A DNA stretch of 64,000 nt from positions 1,840,616-1,904,615 of the forward strand of contig MU004186.1 in NCBI GenBank assembly GCA_010093605.1. Reading direction: 5' to 3'. Positions 20,179-31,200 of this stretch are shown here, piece by piece. The position numbers and the translations under genes were made by a program. Origin of the DNA: Lophium mytilinum (taxonomy: Eukaryota; Ascomycota; Dothideomycetes; Mytilinidiales; Mytilinidiaceae). Each line of letters begins with the position of its first letter. Positions within the stretch are counted from its first letter, which is position 1. Below the pieces are notes generated by a model. The model did no database searches. It was not told the origin of the DNA and was given only the letters and a program-made list of their open reading frames with translations.

Positions 20179-20775
20179 ATGCCCCCCAAACTCTCCCCCC
20201 ACACCGACCGCCTCCCCCCCGGCATCTCCCGCACCGCCTACGACGCCGACACCCGCCGCTACACCTTCCGCGACGCCAACAGCAAGTCCTACACCAGCAG
20301 CGCCGGCGACTACTACGGCGAGGGGCTCCGCTTCGACCACGCGAAGGAGTGGGAGGAGCGGTTGTACGCGAAACCCAGCTCTGCAAACTCCAGTCTCGCG
20401 GATGGGACTCCGGCGACGCTCACTCCGACCAAGATTAATCCTAATCCTAATCCCGCCAGCCCTACAACCCCTACCCGAAACGCGCAAGCTGCAGCAGCTA
20501 CACCTCCTTACCGGCCTCCGCAACACTTCGCCGAGATTTTAGAGGGGATGGGGAAGGATGCTGCTGCGGAGGGAGACGGGGAACAGGGGGAGAAGAAGGT
20601 GCCAGCGCTGCTGCGCCGGCTCACGACGCGCACGCGCAACACGAGCCGAGCGGCGAGCGAGGCGAGTGTGCCGCGGGTGAGGGAGAGGGCGAGCACGTTT
20701 GCGGTGGGGGGTGGGAAAGGGTGGGAGAAGGGGAAGAGGGGGTTTTTCTCGAGGGTGCTGGGGAGGAAGGGGTAG
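20179..20775 (+). CDS. YDADT-motif small basic protein (cluster member H)
   Basis: The protein has 198 residues starting at MPPKLSPHTDRLPPG in good context (caccATGcc). The frame stays open upstream to 19777, but that part is His/Pro-rich leader-like sequence. Residues 16-45 hold the block GISRTAYDADTRRYTFRDAN followed by a YYGEG motif, the best-preserved YDADT copy in the window. A Thr/Pro-rich linker follows, then a basic region with ALLRRLTTRTRN and a tail ending RGFFSRVLGRKG. Those last two features parallel the FFRRVTRHLTGG tail of member F. It lies on the opposite strand and is separated from the others by the 1000-residue gene. No signal peptide or membrane segment is present. Function is unknown. 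Confidence 0.68.
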   Translation: MPPKLSPHTDRLPPGISRTAYDADTRRYTFRDANSKSYTSSAGDYYGEGLRFDHAKEWEERLYAKPSSANSSLADGTPATLTPTKINPNPNPASPTTPTRNAQAAAATPPYRPPQHFAEILEGMGKDAAAEGDGEQGEKKVPALLRRLTTRTRNTSRAASEASVPRVRERASTFAVGGGKGWEKGKRGFFSRVLGRKG

Positions 20776-21808
20776 GGGGGTGTGTTATTGAGCACTGGTT
20801 GGGAGATAGGGAAGGGGGGGTGTGGGCATCTAGCGGCTAGCTGTATCTTTCTCGAGACCGAGACGTGCAGGAAGTGCGATGAGGAGAGGAGAAGAATGAG
20901 ATGGTATTTTGGCGAGATTTTGGATCTAGGACGTGAGGTGGGGTGGTTAGGTATGGCCCCTGTGGTGCTCTAGTGTCGAGGAAGAGATCAGAGAATGAAT
21001 AGTCTCACGGAAAGCGACTACAAGCTTGGACGAGTTGGATCTGATGTGTTTTGAACGGGAGTAAATCGAGAAGGCGGAAATGCTATTCCGAAAAGATGAA
21101 CATACTAGATAACAGGTATTATCACCCAGCCCCCCCTCACAGACCTTCTCCTATACGCAGAGAGTGACCTCTTCATGTTCGAATCCGGGGAGACACGGTG
21201 CCAAAACCAACGTGCCTCATCCGCAAGAGCATCCATGAGCTGCCCTTGCTTCATCTCATCCGCCTTTTGTTTGATGCAAATATCCTCTTCTGCACTTTAA
21301 CAGTCACCAGATGGCTCTCTAGAAATGGCGCCTGAGCACTTCTTGGAGCGCCCGCCGCCCGCTCCCGGCTCTTTTGTGGAAATGTTTGGTGTGGCATGTA
21401 TTCGGCCGGCATGCCACCCATACCACTCCCGGTACTCCCGCGTTCGCTGTGAAACCCGACAAGGTGGATGGACGGGGCATCACCCTTGGCAACATGCGGT
21501 GTCGGAACCATAAACACCACCAGGGTAATCAAGTAGGTTCAATTGTCTCTCCATCTTCTTCAGCTACTACTTCTAATTCAGCCCGTCTTCTTCACGGTCC
21601 GCGGCAATAAGAATGCTAGCTGCTGAAAACAGCGCCAAGGCTGGAGAGTCCAGAAAAGCGACGTGGGTACCATAGTAGCACGAAGGACCGCCTGGAAGAT
21701 TACGAAGAACTACATGCTGGCCAAAGTAGATGCCATATGACCCTGGTACAGTGTTGTCGCCCTCGAATCCGTTGAGAGAGAGTGGATCGCCGTAAGAGGG
21801 CGAGCGTT
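20776..21808. other. Intergenic between member H and HET gene 1
   Basis: Short frames at 21251-21532 and 21573-21854 on the minus strand are not supported by any motif. Nothing else is visible. Confidence 0.4.
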
Positions 21809-23514
21809 TTAGATCAATGTGATTGTTCCATCGACAACTCCGGAGAACATCCATGAATTGTTTGAATGAAGGAAGAATGTTCCAATACGTCGATAGTGCT
21901 GTTGGCTGTCTTCAGTACGCTCGAGGATGAGTCCCCGGTGCAAGATTCTAGCTCCAGGATATCCGCTCAATACCCATAACGCAAAGTACGGCGCTCGATT
22001 CTCGGCCAGGTTGTAGTCTGTACTTGGCGAAGCTACACCAATGTCCATATTTCTGTGCACCAGATGCCACTCCAAGCGACTGAGGACTCTGTATGGTAGC
22101 CGAGAGTGTGAATCGATCTGCCGTCCCTCGTGCTGGTGTTTTGTCACGGAAACTGCAACGGTCTTGCCGGACAGTAAGATCTCGCCGTCCGAAACGGCAC
22201 CGAAAGGACCAAGACCGACTGGTGTTGTTGACGTGTGCATGATTTTGATAATGTGCTCTGAGATGTCATGAACATAAGGCCAAGCGATACCAGATTTCAC
22301 TGAACACCATGACCAAGATGGACCGCGATAGGTTTGTGGGGTCGGTATCCTCTCGTCCAGCTCCCAGAGCAACCCACGAATTAGGTCATTTCTCCACAGT
22401 CCTGCCAGATAACAGTCGTTCAGAAGCTGAAACATCTCAAGGGCGATTCCCGATAGTACAGGTAGCTTGTCAGACGGATAAGTAAGAGAGCGAGCCGAAT
22501 AGTGCGACACCAAAGTATACCACCTCTTATATAGGTCGATATGCGTCGCGCCAAGACCAATCTGGTTACAGAAAACGCTCTTTCTGTTCAACCTGGCTTT
22601 CTCAAGCAAAACCTCATCTTCTGACTCGAACTTTGACGCACATTCAAAGTAGATCTGCGCACTAGTGAAGTGTAACATCCTTCGTGAAAGTAGTCTTTCC
22701 TGAAAGGTCCATGTGCGCGAGTTCCACACGGACTCCTCGATCTTCTGGTTGATGAGATCTCTTGGAGTAGAGGACTTATAGCGTGCCAAATAGAAAACGC
22801 CGGTTCTCAAAGCGGGTTCCTCTAGGGGCCAGGTCCATTGCAGTTCCACCCACTCAAAGACCCTGGGAAGCAGAAAACCATCCGCAGAGCAAGCGGCAGA
22901 TGTTGCACATATAGTGAGATATGCTTTACGGTATACGTCTCGCATTTTCGCAGACTCCACCTCCCAGTCGTGTTTATCGTGTTAAATTAGACAAAGAGCA
23001 TCTATCCACAGATATTCCAGGCCAGTTTTGCGAGTGGCTTCTATAGCGTCCCGGAAGTTCGCTGGAAGTGTGTCGAAGTCAATACTTGTGAGTCGTTCTT
23101 CGAAATTGGTGACAGTGGTAGTCGAGTGTGCAGGAAGCTCGCCCCAGCAGTGGGAGAGGGCAGCATATCTTTTCTCCGAGGCCGATGTGATGATGAGTCG
23201 AGGGGGTTCGCTGACATCGATCAGTCTTGTCGGCGCGAAATTTGCCACGTGCTCATTACGCGTGCAGGTCGCGTGGCCAGCATCGCATTGATCGAGCCAT
23301 GATGAGATGAGTTCGAGATTGCGACCAGATAATGCTTCCCGACTAGGGCTCCGACGTTGCAAGTCGAGCGGACTAGGGCCGGCATCACCTGCATAATTAT
23401 TAGGTAGTGCAGATATGGGAGAAGAAGGGATGAAGTCTCCTTACCGACACTTTTGTAGGTAGATAACTTCATCTCACCCAGATACTCACTCTCTGACCAG
23501 ACTGAAATGGCCAA
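21809..23514 (-). pseudogene. HET-domain gene 1, interrupted by one in-frame stop
   Basis: HET-domain proteins are fungal self/non-self recognition factors that can trigger incompatibility cell death. I model two exons, 23514-23445 and 23388-21809. The GTAAGG...TGCAG intron joins MAISVWSESEYLGEMK in frame to GDAGPSPLDLQRRSP. The HET core is clear: RLIDVSEPPRL, YAALSHCWGELPAHS (about residues 98-106) and GLEYLWIDALC. Then comes a TAA where the family normally has Gln, directly followed in the same frame by HDKHDWEVESAKMRDVYRKA. Frame and homology continue to 21809, including RTWTFQERLLSRR and PSWSWCSVKS. The break is therefore a single nonsense change (CAA to TAA) in an otherwise complete gene of about 549 codons. 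It could be a recent pseudogene, a natural null allele or a sequencing error. Confidence 0.75.
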
Positions 23515-24809
23515 CTAATAGGGCTCGTACATGTTTACTTTTTCTTCACCCCCATAATACCTCAGCCTCTTGTACTTTGCATCTCTGAGAGAGATATTAA
23601 GGTCAACAGTCAGTGAACGAACGTGCCATTTCAAGTGTTCTTCAATTTCGCTCTGAAGCAAAGGGTATAAGGAGCAACCCGCAGCGGCGAATTGTCGTAG
23701 ACCTTTGAGACTAGGGTACGAATCTACTAACTGATATGCAAGACGTATCTCGTAGGGTTACCATTTCCCAGGCTCAATCGACGGAGGGCTGTAAGCTATA
23801 CTATGACTATCAATTTGGAGACGCTGGCAGTCAACGCAGAGGGCTTGAGTGGTGCCACCGGAAAGGGCCTTGGTTTTATGCTCAGCGGGGTCCATTTCTC
23901 TTTCTGCCCAATAGCAAGTCAAGCCTGGTTAGGTCTGATTGAATGTGAGAGCATTGGAATGTGGAGAGAGCGGGCAAGAAGCAGAAGAACGCCTAGCCTT
24001 TAACCTGACAATTGAATGAAACGGGATTATGATAAACAAGACAAGCTGTACCTAAGTTGAGTGCTGAGGTGTCTGCTATCCTATAATTTCGTTTTGTAAC
24101 ATAACACTATTTGGTTGATGAATGGCCTCCCCTGATCTATCTTAGACACTGAGCGTCTGACTTGCCAAGTGTCTAGGCGCGAAGCTGGCCGAGTGACTTG
24201 AAATGAAAGTGGAGTGAATGTCAACTGGAAGAAAGGATGTTGCGAGAGCTGGACACACGGAGAAGCGTATCAGCCTAGGCTAAGAGGGGCTTCGTGCTCC
24301 CGCAGCTGGTGCCTGATGAGGCTGCGAGTTCCAGCGTGGCTGTGGAGGTCATGTGAGGCTGAAGTGAATGTCGAGGTTGCCTTGCTGCCTTGCTGCGTCT
24401 CGCGTGGCTCCCGATTTCTCGCCAATCTCCCCTCCCCCACCTTTTATGGCCGGCTTTAGCCGACGATGCCGGAAGGTCAACAACAGACCAACACTGTGCC
24501 AGATGCCACGCCGTAGAAGAAGTACCGGCGGCGGCTGCCACCACTACACCCAATTCACTCTGGCCCATCGCCTGGCCGACGGAGCTATTTGCCCCTGCGC
24601 CGTTCCTTGTGCGCCCCGTGCCTGACTGGCCTGCGAAGACGCTGCGTTTGGCCCGCCGTAGCATCGAGTCTTTGCCCCGCTGCCCGTTTTGTCCCTCTCC
24701 ACCTCGCTCTTCCAGCTATGACTGAGCTATCTACGGCTCTCTCCATTCACACACGTCATTACTAGCAGTAGTATCGCATTGCCATCCGCCGTCTGCGTAC
24801 CTAGCGTCA
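23515..24809. other. Intergenic
   Basis: Short frames on both strands have no recognisable content. The right part (24.2-24.8 kb) is CT-rich on the plus strand and probably includes the promoter and leader of the gene at 24810. No repeat or RNA gene was seen. Confidence 0.4.
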
Positions 24810-26193
24810 ATGTACCTCAAGCTATCGCCTCGAACCTCCGAGGAGCAGGGCCTCGCCCCGGAACAGCTGGAGCTCATCATCACCAACATCGAGAAGAAGA
24901 AACAGAAGCTCGAGGACGACATTGCCCAGTACATACAGGCGAGGCAGCATGATCTTCATGAATATGAGCAAACGGTACCTAGGCAGTCGTACATACGCTC
25001 GGACGCCACATGACTGACTCTCCCAGCTCCTAGGCAGCACGCCCGCGCCCTCCGCCGCCTCTATCAGCCAAATACAGCCCCTCAGCAATATACAGCCGCC
25101 CTCCCGAACCCGCGATGCTACACCTCCCAGCGACAACTCACTTGAACCCACTCCCGCGACCACCGAAACATTGAAGCCGTTGAAGCCAAATCGGGTACAC
25201 AAACGCGAACTGGAGCTCCGCGGACTGATGGCATTTATACCTCTCCTAGATGCGAATGATATTGCGACGACCAAGCAGAAAAAGGCACGATCGAAGGGCA
25301 AGGAGACGCGTTCTGAAGCTGAAAGCTCGTTGTCCAGTCTAGGAGAGAGCTCGAGATCCGCTGCTTCAGCCGTCATATCAGGCTCAGGGGACCCTTCGAA
25401 AATGCAAGGACGAACGATCGAGCCAGAGCCGGCAACTACAGCAGATTCGGAGACCACTGGAGCATCTGTGCCGAAAAGGAAGAAGTCAACAGCCGAGTTG
25501 AAGGGCAAGCGAGTGGGAACGCGAAAGTCCTCCCTGCGCCGCATTCCGAGCTCTAAAGCCATACATCGGAAACGAGTCTCTTTAGTAGTCGATGACCAGA
25601 TCGTGCATCCCTCCGATAGCCTCATAGTCACTAGCCCTCTTTCGGACTCCACTACGAATGCCTCCTCCAACGCATCATCATCCATGGAAGACATTCACGA
25701 GACAGCGCACGCATCTGACCCAGGGCCAGTTCATCATAGTCTAAGTATGAGCCCTGAGAAACAGGCCACCACTGCTCTCTTTGCGACACCGGCATCACTT
25801 CAGTATGAACCGCCACAGACTGTAACAGAGGATTTCATAGAGCACGACGAACGATTACCACGAAGTCCCGATGAGGAGGCTTCGGCTATATACGCTGATG
25901 AACCTCCTGCGCCCATATCGACCTACGTCGGCGGCTTGAGTGGTTCTGGTGCCGACGACGTGGATCAGGCGGGAAGCTATGGATACCCTGCCAGCTTGGG
26001 TGCCTCATATATGGAATCATACATGGCTTCGCGCCCACTCAGTGTTCGAATTGCAGCAGCAGAGAAGGCAGAGCTTGAAGAGGAGGAGGCGAGGAAGTTG
26101 GTGCGCCCAGAGGAAAGGGCGGATGTGGCAGTTGGTAGAGTCGAGGAGATGGATCTCGATGATGGGTTTCTGGGAGAGATGGACAACATCTGA
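24810..26193 (+). CDS. Unknown protein with N-terminal coiled coil and disordered body
   Basis: I model two exons, 24810-24974 and 25027-26193, giving 443 residues. The 52-nt intron has a GTACCT donor and a CTCCCAG acceptor, with a gactgac branch-like site. The frame runs from LHEYEQT directly into LLGSTPAPSA. Residues 15-52 form a likely coiled coil (APEQLELIITNIEKKKQKLE). Residues about 112-132 hold a conserved-looking patch, HKRELELRGLMAFIPLLD. The rest is Ser/Thr/Pro-rich with basic patches such as PKRKKSTAELKGKR, compatible with a nuclear protein. The last 60 residues are acidic and helical. No family is recognised with certainty. Confidence 0.7.
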
Positions 26194-26821
26194 GACGATC
26201 GTTGTCGAAGCATATGTCAGCTACAAAAGGCTTATGACGACGTTTGGATTTGGAGTCCAAGACGAATATTCGCTGCTTTGCGATTTACTAAGCCTGCAAT
26301 TGCCTACCCCTAGCCGCAAGCCCGAGCATCGAAGCAGCAAGGGAGATGGGTAGCTCCGGTTTGGACCTTGATGCTCAGTGGGACTGATACTCACAGTCAA
26401 GGCGCACCTGCAGCCTGTGTAAGTATTCTCTTCTACGTAGTGAGAGGGGCTTCCATGCAATACAGCATCGATTGCCATGTTACCTAAATGCAAGCTCAAA
26501 ATGTGAACAACCAACAGCCCTTCAAACGTTCTACTTCCCTTTACTCACAAACTTAATACCACGAATATTTTTCAATTGTCCGACTCTTAAATTCAATTGG
26601 CGGTCCATCTAGACTCTCTTATAACGCATCGTCACGCCCACAGCGTTCGCAGCTACAGGCGTACACTTTCCATTCAACCACTATGCACAAAGCACTATTC
26701 CGTCTTGGGGCTTGACGACACGTAGACCGAGTATTATTTACACGACACAACGGAGTCAAGACTCCGCAAGCCGAAACATCACACACTGTTCTTACACCCA
26801 CCATCAACCGCCATTAGATCA
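26194..26821. other. Intergenic (convergent 3' ends)
   Basis: It lies between the 3' ends of two convergent genes. No supported frame or repeat. Confidence 0.4.
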
Positions 26822-27770
26822 TTATTGCCCCCCGCCCCCATATCCACCCGAGGAACTCGCCGCATCCTTCACAGGATCGTACGCAGGCCGCGGCGGCGTC
26901 GCTGCCTCCGTATTCGACGTATATCGAGCGAGCGGCGAGTGCTGCTGCGGCGGTGGCGACCGAACCGGCTCGTAAGGACTCCGATACCCATACGCCACCG
27001 TCTCCTCTTCTCCCTGCTCTTGACCCGTCTCACCTCCCTCGCCCATCTCCCCTTCTTGATTCATCACTATGAAACACCTGTAAGCCCAGTCCACCACATC
27101 AAACCACACCAAACGCAACTACACCGAAGTGAGAACCTACAAAACAGCCTCCGTGCCTCCCGCATCGCCTGGCTCATCCGCCATATCAACACGCTCTGAT
27201 TGATCCGCGGGATGTTCTCTGCGTCAAGTCGTAGGTTGATGGCGGTCCACAGCGCGTTCTGCTCGCTCGCGGGGAGCGAGATCCAGGATTGGTATTGGGG
27301 GCGATGTTGGACGTAACGGTCGGCTTCGAGGCGGGATATCAACTAACACACCACTCCCATTAGTTCTACCGACGCCCCAGTATATACCAACACCAACAGC
27401 GGGTCCACAAAACGACAAGAAATCTGAGGGAAACGACAGAAACCGCTAGGGCTGAGCCGCACTGAAACAAAAAAGACCCTGATGCTGTGCCACATACCAA
27501 GAAGCGCCGCCACTGTATCAGATCAAACCCCGTCGCCTCGCGCGCCTCGCCCGCTTTGGCGCTGACCTTGACATCTTGCATATTCAAAAGAAGCTCTGCT
27601 TTGAGGAATAGAAATCTTCGGAAGATAGGGAAGGTTCAGAGGATCGAGAGAGAGACGATGTGGGAGAAACTTACTGGGCTAGGCTGGGGTGCGTTTGTCT
27701 TTATGTGGCCCAGCAACGCTGTGGTTGTCTGCGCCGCAATGCCCGCCAAGAGTGGTGCCTCCAGAGTGTC
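26822..27770 (-). CDS. Intron-rich hypothetical protein, 5' end unresolved
   Basis: The minus strand holds a spliced gene. Three exons join in frame. Exon B ends at 27498 (GEAREATGFDLIQWRRFL, donor GTATGT). Exon C is 27342-27141 (LISRLEADRYVQHRPQYQSW through MREARRLF, donor GTAGGT). Exon D is 27066-26822 (MNQEGEMGEGG to GGYGGGGQ). Upstream, a segment with AAQTTTALLGHIKTNAPQP ends at a GTAAGT donor (27674) and is probably exon A. Its join to exon B and the start codon are uncertain; one possible ATG lies near 27800. The central part is helical with conserved-looking Trp, and the tail is acidic and then Gly/Pro/Ser-rich. No domain is recognised. Confidence 0.55.
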
Positions 27771-28240
27771 GGGTTACACGAGGGTCACGTGGGGATGCAT
27801 GTGCCGCTGGGTCCGTCCCAGGGGGGTGGGAGCGGTGGTATATGCTACGATACGGGGTTGGTTGGGGGGTTTTCCGGTGAGAGGATGGAGATGGTAGAGA
27901 GCCCCCTTGCGTCAAAGACGTAGGGTCCGGCTGGCCGCCATCAGCGGAGTCATGACCGCGTATATGCCACCGCGGATATTGCTGCACTCCCTCCGTTACC
28001 TTTAGTCTTGCTTTCATGACTTGTCAGACAGAAAAGGACGCCAACCCAGCACTCAACGACAGATACAGAATAACCGCTCTAAAATTCTGCTATATCCCCT
28101 CAGTCGCCCTAATCCCGCTCTTCCAATGCAATCCACAACCATCAACCCAAACCCCATTAACAATGCCTATGTCAATAGAAGATCTGTACAGTATAATACA
28201 AAGCCTACACCTCCTCCCAGGCCCCTGTCTTGCCTGAATC
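27771..28240. other. Intergenic
   Basis: It may contain the missing 5' exon of the gene at 26822-27770. Otherwise nothing is supported. Confidence 0.35.
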
Positions 28241-31200
28241 CTAATCCTTCCTCACCCTCGCCGCCCCCTCATCTGCCCCTCTCTCCGTCCCAAACCCATA
28301 CGCACTCTTCTTCTTCCTCCCCCTGCGATCCCCGAACTGCTCGTCAAACTTCTTGATCGCGCCGAGGCTGGACATATCCTCCGAGATACTAGCGCTGATC
28401 TCTTGCATCGCCTTCTCGAAGTGACGTTTGTGCAGGATGCGCTTCTCGGGGAACTGGTACTTCAGTCCGGGAACGAGTTGCGGAGGGCGGTCGGAGGGAG
28501 TTTCTGACTGGTCCGAGGATTCTAGTTCCGGGGCTGCGTCGGTGCTTGGATCCGAGGTAGACTCGGACATAGACTTGGCCATTGCAATTGCCGCTTGTTC
28601 GTTCTCTTCCCTGACGCACGCCAGCGCAGCTGCCACGACCAGATTCTTCAGGTCGCTGCCACTGTACAGCGGAGTCAACTCAGACAACTCTGTGACATTG
28701 ACGTCCTTGGCTAATGCCTCGCCCTTAAGGTGGATGTCCAAGATCTTCTTCCGGTCCAGCTGTGTCGGTAGATCGACGAGAAGTCGTCTTGGCAGCCGCC
28801 TCAGCACGGCGTCGTCGAGATCAAAGGGTCGGTTCGTCGCAACCATGATGAAGACGCTGAGATCATTCATGCCGTCCCACTCCTTGAGGAACTGGTTGAT
28901 GATCTCGCGGTGACTTGTCCGCTGTCTGCCTCCATCACGGGACCCGAAAATAGCATCCGCCTCATCAATGAAGACGACGCAGGGCGAAAGCTTGCGGGCA
29001 AGGGAGAAAATAGCTCGCACGTTCTTTTCGCCCTCTCCGACGTACATATCGTAGACCTCGCTACCAGAGACCTCGAGCACGGTGGCGCCGCTCTCTTTTG
29101 CCACGGCTTTAGCAAGAAGCGTTTTGCCAGTTCCCGGCGGTCCGTAAAGGAGGAGACCAGGGATCTTATCAGTAGCCAAAACACCATATTTGAACGCTTC
29201 TGGGCGTAGTAAGGACAGCGAAGTTAGCATCCTGAGCGACTCGATGGTCTCGGTTGGCGCGTGGACGTCTGAAAAGGTCGTGTTGATCTTCTCCGGATCA
29301 ATGACTCCGCCAAGGAGCCGTTTTTCGTGCTTGTTCGCTTTGGATTTGATGAGATCGTGCTTGCTGTTGGCCTGCTGTGTTGTTGGGCCGGTTGAATCCT
29401 TTGACTCTTTTCCATCCTTTGCGCGTATCTTATTCTCGGATGCGACCCAAGAAAATTTGGTCTCGTCACTACTGTCCAGCAGCTGTATAGCTAAGGAGAT
29501 GTGCGCAGCAGAGATTTGAGAGCTGTCTCCCTTAGAGCGGTGGATTCCGATAGCAGTTAGAGCAATTCGGTGGACTTCGTCAAAGAAAAGCACTCTATCC
29601 TGACACACATTGGGCTCACTTGTCCGGAAGGGTAGCTTGATACGATGCTCGGGGTCGGCGAGATCGCGTGAGGCCACTGGACTAAGACACCTCAGCATAT
29701 CTTGAATATGGCGAAGATTTATATCCATGGTCCTTGACGACTCCGCCCAATTCGAAGCTTTGGCCTCCTTTGTGGCCGGTACAAATGGACCAGCAAGCAT
29801 CCTTCTCTGGCCAGCCGTATCCCGGAAGAAAGGTACAATGATGGTTCTCGAATAGCTCTCTGGATTCTCGCGGTCAGCCTGTAGGCCTCGCACTCCAGCC
29901 TTAGAGTATTCTGGCATTAGATCGGTGGACGAAGTGGTGCCAATGATCATCGTATTTTCGCCCTCGCTTCTTCGTTTTCGAACTATCTCTTGCAATTTTG
30001 TTAGGATTTGACTGCCTCTTTGGGTACCTCCAAGCTCTTTTATGTCTTTAATGTGGATGATCTTACTACGCTCTGGAATGGATGTTAATTGTGTAGTGGC
30101 TTTTTCTTCAAGCTTCTGCTCCTTCAATTTGAGTTCGATGCGACTTTGTACATCCGGAGCAAGCAAAGAACTTAAATCAATCTCAAATGGCGATGGAGGT
30201 TTTGCGGATTCGGAGTTGTTTGAATTCATTTCAGTGCCTAGTCCATGGGTTGTGGCTTCGGTAGGTTGCTCGACCGACAATTTTTGCGCCTTCTCGTCTT
30301 GTAATGCGGCAGAGTCGAAAAAGAAGGGTGCAGCAGCCTGGAACTTTGGAGAGTCTACCGACTTTTTGACGACCCTCTTCATACTAGGTCTACTTCTCTT
30401 GTCATCATTGGCATCAACCAAAGCTTCGAGTAATGTATTGAGCTTTATGTCCTCCCACTGCTCATTCTGCGAGGAAGTCCGCGGTGAGCCGGAAGCGGGC
30501 GCAAACACACCCCTTTCGCGTCCACCTCCCGTTCCCGCAGACGCTAATGCTCTGAAGATAGGTGATTTCGTAAGACCCTGGATATCTATGAAATGGACCG
30601 CTCCGGGTACCATGTTTCCTTTGCCGCTGGAGAGTGGTTTGCCAGTGGGGAAACCAAGGGCAGGGGGTGAAGACTCGGGTGCTTCGTCATCCTCTTGCGC
30701 TTCTTCATTCTCTTCTAGAAATTCCATACTTTCCTGGAGATCGGATTTCATTCGGTATGTGTCATAGCCTAGCGAGCGTATTGATTGGGACATAGGGTCA
30801 GGGCTGTCGCCCATATAGCCTCCAGCAAGCTCGGCAAGGTCCTGAGCATCGATTGAAACAACATCGGCGCCGAATTCGGTAGCCATTGATTGGACCACCG
30901 CAGACAAAAAATGCTCGCTCCCTTCCGCCGGACAGTGTAGGAGTAAATTGGTCTTCGCAGATGGGAAAGACGCGCCGGTTTCTGGCTGTACAGTAAAAAG
31001 GCAGGCAGCGATCGTGGCCTTTATTTCAGCTTCTATCAAGTAGTGTAGGTCGGCGATGACATCGAAATGGGAAAATTTGTTCCATTTCTTGGTGTTGTCG
31101 TGCACCTGTTTGATGTACTTTTCAGAAAGATCCCAGGTGTTCTTGAAGCCACGTTCGTAGCCACCTGTTGTCGAGAAGTCGGTATCCTTTGGGATGACGC

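Noticed and set aside
30042-30767. 241-codon plus-strand frame
   Set aside because: It is antisense to the AAA ATPase, which is unambiguous.
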